Shown here: positions 59,605 through 64,000 of the stretch, piece after piece
How the letters are laid out: the number at the start of each line of letters is the position of its first letter
Position numbering within the stretch: the first letter of the stretch is position 1
Assembly (NCBI GenBank): GCA_963595735.1
Contig: CAVBJJ010000004.1
Location: forward strand, 23,053 to 87,052
Reading direction: 5' to 3'
Length of the DNA stretch: 64,000 bases
Source: CALWOS01 sp963595735
GTDB lineage: Bacteria; Bacillota; Clostridia; Oscillospirales; Oscillospiraceae
Made by a program: the position numbers and the translations under genes
The notes under the pieces: generated by a model
The model's database searches: none
Seen by the model: only the letters and a program-made list of their open reading frames with translations
Told to the model about the DNA's origin: nothing

Positions 59605-60222
59605 TCAGGCGCGCTTTGCCTGCCACAGAGCTGTGGTCAGCTCCGCCAGCTGGGGAATGATGTTTTTGATCTCCACGCCGCTGGTGTCGATGCAGAGATG
59701 GTAGGTCTCCATCTTGCCCCACTCCCGGCCGGTGAAGAAATTGTAATACTTGGCGCGGTGCTTATCCACACTCTGGATCTTCTTGCGCAGCTCTTTTTCT
59801 TCCATATCCTCGCCCAGGGGCGCCTTCTCCCGGCAGCGTGCCACGCGGTGCTCCATGTCCGCCTGGACAAACAAGTTCAGCGGACGCAGATCCTCCAGAA
59901 TATAGTCGGCGCAGCGGCCGATGATCACGCAGTCCCCTTTCATCGCCAGCTCACGGATGGCGTTGCTCTGGGCGGTGTAAACGCCGTTGTCCGGCTGATA
60001 GTTCACCGTGCCGGCAAAGGTGTTGCCCACCGTGATGGGATAGTAGTTGATGCGCTTTTCCACAAAGCTGTTCACATAGGCCTCGGCCATGCCGCTTTTC
60101 TGCGCGATGGCGGAGATGATCTCTTTATCATAGTAAGCCACGCCCAGTTTTTCCGCCAGGCGCTTGCCCAATTCTCTGCCGCCGCTGCCGAACTGACGGC
60201 CGATAGTAATGATCTTCGGCAT
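59605..60222 (-). CDS. Cytidylate-kinase-like family protein
   Basis: The protein has 205 residues from ATG 60222, behind AAAGGAG; the longer frame upstream has no support. The start MPKIITIGRQFGSGGRELGKRLAEKLG shows the modified P-loop GRQFGSGGRE of the Cytidylate_kin2 family. ARCREKAPLG and VDKHRAKYYNFFTG (lid region) follow. True CMP kinase is usually fused or next to rpsA and has a different P-loop. This family is common in gut Clostridia and Bacteroidetes, and its natural substrate is not known to me. It has an extended -10 box (TGTGC-TATACT, 60278-60283) upstream. Confidence 0.85.
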   Translation of the reverse strand: MPKIITIGRQFGSGGRELGKRLAEKLGVAYYDKEIISAIAQKSGMAEAYVNSFVEKRINYYPITVGNTFAGTVNYQPDNGVYTAQSNAIRELAMKGDCVIIGRCADYILEDLRPLNLFVQADMEHRVARCREKAPLGEDMEEKELRKKIQSVDKHRAKYYNFFTGREWGKMETYHLCIDTSGVEIKNIIPQLAELTTALWQAKRA

Positions 60223-60373
60223 ACTGTCACGCTCCTTTGATTTCCGGATAGATACTTTTTCGGTTTGCCGTGGGTTCAGTATAGCACACTCCCCTGTCTT
60301 TTTCCAGCGTTTTCTTTGTAATTTCCCGACGCTGCTTTTTGCAGGTTTTTTCCACACTGTCCCCGCTTTTTCG

Positions 60374-61057
60374 TTATGCCTTTGCGGTGCGATAGCGCAG
60401 CCAGACCGCGCCGCTTGCAAACTGCTCTGCCTTTGTCAGGCGCAGGTGGGTCAGAGGATAGGCCATGTCCCGCCCGTCAAACACCGAGGGCATTTCCCCT
60501 CTGCCGTCGATCCCCGCGCCGATCAGAAGGCTGATCTCATCCAGCAGCCCCGCGTTCAAAAACGCCGTGTTGATGGCCGGTCCGCCGACCACGCCCATAC
60601 GCGTCACGCCGAACTGCTCCGCCAGGATCTCCCCGGCGCGGGCAAGGTCGATCTTATCCTTGCCGCAGACGATCCAGGAGATGCTTTTGCTATCTAGATA
60701 CTGCAAATACTCCCGCGCCGCCTGCTGGCTCGTCACGATCAGATAGGGCTTTTCCATGCCTGTGGCGTCCGGCCAGAGCAGCTTTCCACGGGTGTCCAGA
60801 ATGACCTCGTAGCCCCTTGCGTCGACCTTTTTGGAAAAGCCCTCCCGGCCAATGGGCGTGCTGTCCTTTGCCTGATACGCGCCCGGCTCCGCCAGCTCCA
60901 GCTCCGCCGTGACGCGGCCGCTGATCGTTGTGGGAATATCCAGCGCTTCCAAAGTGGCGTAGTAATCCTGCACACCGGGCAGCTGGGATGTCATGGCGCA
61001 GTCGATGCGGCCGTCCACGGAAGTCATCATGTGGCAAATGGTATAGGGTCGTTTCAT
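60374..61057 (-). CDS. RibD-C/dihydrofolate-reductase-like oxidoreductase
   Basis: The protein has 227 residues. The fold order matches the RibD C-terminal reductase family: ICHMMTSVDGRID (about 7-19), then a PYLIVTSQQA strand, SWIVCGKDKIDL and the MGVVGGPAINTAFLNAGLLDEISLLIGAGIDG segment (about 154-185) with the NADPH-binding GGP. Such enzymes reduce pyrimidine or pteridine rings with NADPH. No riboflavin genes adjoin it, so a true RibD role is unlikely; the substrate is open. It lies alone between the kinase-like gene and the divergent CNNM operon. Confidence 0.85.
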   Translation of the reverse strand: MKRPYTICHMMTSVDGRIDCAMTSQLPGVQDYYATLEALDIPTTISGRVTAELELAEPGAYQAKDSTPIGREGFSKKVDARGYEVILDTRGKLLWPDATGMEKPYLIVTSQQAAREYLQYLDSKSISWIVCGKDKIDLARAGEILAEQFGVTRMGVVGGPAINTAFLNAGLLDEISLLIGAGIDGRGEMPSVFDGRDMAYPLTHLRLTKAEQFASGAVWLRYRTAKA

Positions 61058-61182
61058 ATTCTTCTATGCTTCCCTTCCGCCGGAGAAGCGTTTCCCCTCC
61101 CCGGTCTGTTTATTCTGTTCTATAAAAGAATATTACTATATTCCCCTGTGCTTTGCAAGGGCGGCGCGGAGCATGGGCTGTA

Positions 61183-61211
61183 TTGACGAAAGCCCGCTGC
61201 CATGGTATAAT
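61183..61211 (+). promoter_or_regulatory. Promoter of the CNNM/CorC operon
   Basis: TTGACG (61183-61188) and TATAAT (61206-61211) have a 17-bp spacer and an extended TGG. The pair is about 65 bp upstream of the first gene. Confidence 0.82.
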
Positions 61212-61276
61212 ATTTCCTAAATTTTACTTTCTGCGTTTTCGGGTGAAAATGCGGAAGCAAAGGAGTGTTTATCCGG

Positions 61277-62554
61277 ATGGATGAGGGCAGTATAGTGTCC
61301 TGTATCATTATCGCGCTGCTGTTGCTGGCCGCGATGTATTTTGCGATCGCGGAGTCGGCGTTTTCCTCCGTGAACCGTATTCGCATCAAGACCGCCATGG
61401 ACAAAGGAGATCAGCAGGCCAAAAAGGCCGCCTATGTGCTCGATCACTTTGACCGCGCCATTACCACCATCCTCATTGGTACCAACATTGTGCACATTGC
61501 CGCCGCCTCCCTGGTCACGCTGCTGGTGACCCGGCGTTTTGGCCTGTCCGCTGTCACGCTCAGCACCATTCTCACCACCATTGTGGTGTTCTTCGCCGGC
61601 GAAATGCTGCCGAAAAGCATCGGCAAAAAGTACAGCGTGCGCTTTTCTCTGGCCACGGCCGGCTCCCTGTGCGTGCTGATGCGCATCCTCACGCCCATCA
61701 GCTTTGTCCTCACCGCCATCGGCAACGGCGTTTCCCGCCTGACCAAGGGCGACCCGGAGGCCACCGTGACGGAGGATGAGCTGTACGACATCATCGAAAC
61801 CATGAAGGACGAGGGCGACCTGGGCACGGAGCAGGGCGAGCTTGTGCATTCCGCGCTGCTGTTTGCGGATGTGCCGGTGGAAAGCATTCTCACCTCCCGG
61901 ATGGATGTGGCCGCCATTGATGTCCAGCTCAGCCACGAGGAGATCCTTGCCCGCATCAAGGAAGAAAAGCACAGCCGTCTGCCGGTATACCGGGACAGCA
62001 TGGACCATATCATCGGCATTCTGCAAATTCGTACTTACATCAAGGCCTATCTGAAGCAGGGCGAAGCGCTGCAGCTGGAAAGCCTGCTGGACGAGGCCTT
62101 TTTTGTCCACCAGAGCACCAAGATCGACGAGCTTCTGCCGGAAATGAGCCGGAAAAAGCTGAACATGGCCATCGTGACCGATAACTACGGCGGCACCCTG
62201 GGCATCGTCACGGTGGAGGATATTCTGGAAGAACTGGTGGGCGAGATCTGGGACGAGGACGACGAGGTCATCGAGCGCAGCGTCCGCCTGCCGGATGGCA
62301 GCTGGGAGCTGGACGCCGAACTGGATGTGGAAGAAGCCTTTGACCTGATGGATTGGAAGGACCCGGAAAACCGGGACTGGGAGCACAAGCTGCTCAACGA
62401 GTGGGTGTTTGAAGAAATAGGCCACATCCCCCAGGAGGGCGACTGCTTTACCTATCATCGTCTGCGGCTAACGGTGCGCAAAATGCAGCAGCACCGCATC
62501 ATCAAGCTTCGGGCAGAGCTGCTGCCCCCGGCGGAAGGAGGCGAGGAGGCATGA
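61277..62554 (+). CDS. CNNM/CorC-type hemolysin-family transporter, first copy
   Basis: The protein has 425 residues. I take ATG 61277, which has AAAGGAG 11 bases upstream; the GTG at 61265 is part of that site. The DUF21/CNNM membrane domain (1-175) has about four segments and begins with AIAESAFSSVNRIR. Two CBS domains run about 195-330 (MDVAAIDVQLSHEEILARI, then LPEMSRKKLNMAIVTDNYGGTLGIVTVEDILEELVGEI). The CorC_HlyC domain follows at about 345-420. These proteins act as Mg2+ (or Na+/Mg2+) exporters with ATP sensed at CBS. It overlaps the second copy by four bases. Confidence 0.93.
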   Translation: MDEGSIVSCIIIALLLLAAMYFAIAESAFSSVNRIRIKTAMDKGDQQAKKAAYVLDHFDRAITTILIGTNIVHIAAASLVTLLVTRRFGLSAVTLSTILTTIVVFFAGEMLPKSIGKKYSVRFSLATAGSLCVLMRILTPISFVLTAIGNGVSRLTKGDPEATVTEDELYDIIETMKDEGDLGTEQGELVHSALLFADVPVESILTSRMDVAAIDVQLSHEEILARIKEEKHSRLPVYRDSMDHIIGILQIRTYIKAYLKQGEALQLESLLDEAFFVHQSTKIDELLPEMSRKKLNMAIVTDNYGGTLGIVTVEDILEELVGEIWDEDDEVIERSVRLPDGSWELDAELDVEEAFDLMDWKDPENRDWEHKLLNEWVFEEIGHIPQEGDCFTYHRLRLTVRKMQQHRIIKLRAELLPPAEGGEEA

Positions 62555-63852
62555 GTCCGAACCTGTATTTCTACATTGCCGGTTTTGTGATCTGCATTGC
62601 CCTTTCCGGCTTTTTCTCCTCCTCGGAGATGAGCTTTTCCTCCGCCAACCAGCTGCGGCTGGAAAAGCAGGCGGCGGAGGGCGACCGCCGCGCCAAAACG
62701 GCGGTAAAAATCCTCTCCCGCTACGACAACGCCCTGAGCGCCATTCTTATCGGCAACAATCTGGTCAACATCGCCGCCTCCTCTCTGGCCTCGGTGATCG
62801 CCATAGCGCTGGCGCGCGCCGCCGGATTGGCAGACAATGCCTACAGCCTTGCCGCCACCGTGGTGGTCACGGTTCTGGTCATTATTTTCGGCGAGACTAT
62901 CCCCAAGATCGCGGCTAAGAAAAATGCAAACCGCCTGAGCCTGACGCTGGCGCGGCCGGTGCGGGCGCTGTCGATCGTGCTCACCCCGGTGATTTTTGTG
63001 GTGGTGGGTCTGGTGCATCTGATCTGCCGCCCCATGAAAGGGGAAAGCACAGAAGACGAGCAGGAGGCCGCTGTGGAGGAACTGCAGTCCATCATCGAAA
63101 CGGTGGAGGACGAGGGCATCATTGACGAGGATCGCAGTGAGCTGCTCCAGGCCGCGCTGGACTTTTCCGACATCTCCGCCAGCGAGGTCATGACCGCCCG
63201 GGTGGATATGGTCGCGCTGGATATCGAGGACAGCTGGGAGGACATTCTGGAGACCATCGACCAGGCGCCATACAGCCGTCTGCCGGTATATGAGGGCAGC
63301 GTGGATAATATCATCGGCGTGCTGTACCTCAACCACTTTTTCAAGGCCCTGGTGGATCGGGAAAAGGTGGACATCCGCAGTCTGCTCATGGAGCCCTGCT
63401 ATGTGTACAAGACCGTAAAGCTGCCGGCGGTGCTGTCCCGGCTGCGGCAGGCAAAAATGCACCTGTCCATTGTCACGGACGAATACGGCGGCACCCTCGG
63501 CGTGGTGACGATGGAGGATGTGCTGGAGCAGATCGTGGGCGAGATCTGGGACGAGACCGACGAGGTGGAGCCGGAAATCGTGGAAAAGGCCGATGGTACC
63601 TACGACCTGGACGGCGACATGAGCATCTCCGATTTTCTGGAGCTGATCGGTTGGGACGAGGACAGCTTTGAAAGCGACAGCGCCACCCTGGGCGGCTGGA
63701 TCATCGAGCAGTCCGGCGGCTTCCCCGCTAAAGGCGACAGCATCTGCTGCAACGGCCTGCGGCTGACCGTTCTGGAAATGGAGGACGGCCTGCGCGTGGC
63801 GCGGGTGCTGGTGCAAAAGGAAGCGGAAGCAACCGATCCCCACAAAAGCTGA
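62551..63852 (+). CDS. CNNM/CorC-type hemolysin-family transporter, second copy
   Basis: The protein has 433 residues with the same domains as the preceding gene: CNNM (1-180, FSSSEMSFSSANQLRLEKQA), CBS pair (about 205-340, again with IVTDEYGGTLGVVTMEDVLEQIVGEIWDE) and CorC_HlyC (about 350-430). The two are clearly paralogues, diverged over much of their length, and coupled by an ATGA overlap, so a hetero-dimer is possible because CNNM proteins work as dimers. The ion is inferred as Mg2+ from the family. Confidence 0.93.
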   Translation: MSPNLYFYIAGFVICIALSGFFSSSEMSFSSANQLRLEKQAAEGDRRAKTAVKILSRYDNALSAILIGNNLVNIAASSLASVIAIALARAAGLADNAYSLAATVVVTVLVIIFGETIPKIAAKKNANRLSLTLARPVRALSIVLTPVIFVVVGLVHLICRPMKGESTEDEQEAAVEELQSIIETVEDEGIIDEDRSELLQAALDFSDISASEVMTARVDMVALDIEDSWEDILETIDQAPYSRLPVYEGSVDNIIGVLYLNHFFKALVDREKVDIRSLLMEPCYVYKTVKLPAVLSRLRQAKMHLSIVTDEYGGTLGVVTMEDVLEQIVGEIWDETDEVEPEIVEKADGTYDLDGDMSISDFLELIGWDEDSFESDSATLGGWIIEQSGGFPAKGDSICCNGLRLTVLEMEDGLRVARVLVQKEAEATDPHKS

Positions 63853-63874
63853 TACAACAACACAAACAAAAAAC

Positions 63875-63910
63875 AAACCGGCAGGATGCGTGATGGCATC
63901 CTGCCGGTTT
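63875..63910. terminator. Terminator of the CNNM operon
   Basis: A 15-bp perfect stem AAACCGGCAGGATGC/GCATCCTGCCGGTTT with the loop GTGATG is followed by TTGTTTTT. A-runs before it allow use for the convergent gene at the right edge. Confidence 0.93.
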
Positions 63911-63952
63911 TTGTTTTTCCGAGTATCTGTTTTTTGGGAAGTATCCGGGTGC

Positions 63953-64000
63953 TTACTTCAGAATGCCGGTGCAGAAGCGCAGCAGGATGGTGGCGGCTTC
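63953..64000 (-). CDS. C-terminal end of a probable SLH-domain protein (5' part off the window)
   Basis: Only the last 15 residues are inside the window: EAATILLRFCTGILK followed by TAA (complement of 63953-63955). The EAATILLRF pattern is the usual end of a third SLH domain (R-x-EAATIL-x-R-F/Y). A terminator stands 43 bp farther on. It is a short match, so the call is tentative. Confidence 0.55.
   Translation of the reverse strand, partial: EAATILLRFCTGILK

Overview
This is a gene-dense, GC-rich chromosomal window from a low-GC-phylum (Firmicutes) but high-GC member of the Clostridia. It most resembles Oscillospirales/Ruminococcaceae-type gut bacteria. The evidence is the spore-cortex pair yabP-yabQ, S-layer-homology (SLH) surface proteins, a CD1247-type protein, the rpmH-rnpA-yidD-yidC-jag operon, HemZ/HemW radical SAM proteins, strong AGGAGG ribosome sites and encoded CCA ends on tRNAs. 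The lineage call is inference from gene content; no rRNA is present. No phage, plasmid, transposase or CRISPR array is visible. The accessory content is limited to surface proteins, orphan regulators and short interspersed palindromic repeats.

Layout. 1-4326 (minus): the N-terminal part of a secreted FMN-binding protein, then a 1194-residue SLH-anchored protein with a caspase/gingipain-like His/Cys pair. 4327-4942: a 600-bp gene-free regulatory region with three TTAG-N6-CTAA inverted repeats and two overlapping perfect palindromes. 4977-5182: tRNA-Thr and tRNA-Asp. 5360-7334: a secreted protein with a degenerate polysaccharide-deacetylase-like domain and a stand-alone GlmU-type uridylyltransferase domain. 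7416-8681: an orphan PocR/AraC regulator. 9063-13666: beta-CASP hydrolase, hemZ, nucleoside kinase and PAP2 phosphatase, tightly packed or overlapping. 13721-18830: mntP, tadA, a phosphoribosyltransferase, cinA, lepA and an XRE repressor. 19081-20979: DUF6273 protein and pta. 21149-26185 (minus): hemW-vanW-metG operon. 26490-29278 (minus): rpmH-rnpA-yidD-yidC-jag operon. 29663-32860: rsmE, mnmA and a MATE transporter.

32879-33153: hairpins, a 32-bp palindromic repeat and copy A of a MITE-like repeat. 33214-38048: C39-like protease, csoR-copA copper module and a CDF transporter. 38266-41019: CbxX-type AAA ATPase and an M29 aminopeptidase. 41191-42744: yabP-yabQ-divIC-S1 protein. 42874-46092 (minus): a GntR/YtrA-regulated ABC transporter with its operator and promoter. 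46235-46386: copy B of the repeat. 46477-49246 (minus): CD1247-type protein, EF-P and a DacF-type carboxypeptidase. 49429-52030: comEA-like gene overlapping a two-component system. 52106-55079: O-acetylhomoserine sulfhydrylase, YqeG phosphatase and an M24 peptidase. 55175-64000: PepV, AEC transporter, HtrA protease, cytidylate-kinase-like protein, RibD-C/DHFR-like reductase, two tandem CNNM/CorC proteins, and the C-terminus of another probable SLH protein at the right edge.

How it works together. Most of the window is housekeeping: translation factors (LepA, EF-P, MetG, TadA, MnmA, RsmE, L34), protein export and membrane insertion (YidC, YidD, Jag), envelope and sporulation functions, and peptide turnover. 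Metal handling is spread over MntP, CsoR/CopA, a CDF protein and the CNNM pair. The points most worth following up are the operator-and-palindrome region at 4386-4787, the composite interspersed repeats at 32.9-33.2, 46.2-46.4 and 56.6 kb, the SLH protein with a protease-like fold, the catalytically emptied deacetylase-like protein, the copA reading frame with an internal CopZ-like translation start, and the XRE repressor co-transcribed with lepA.
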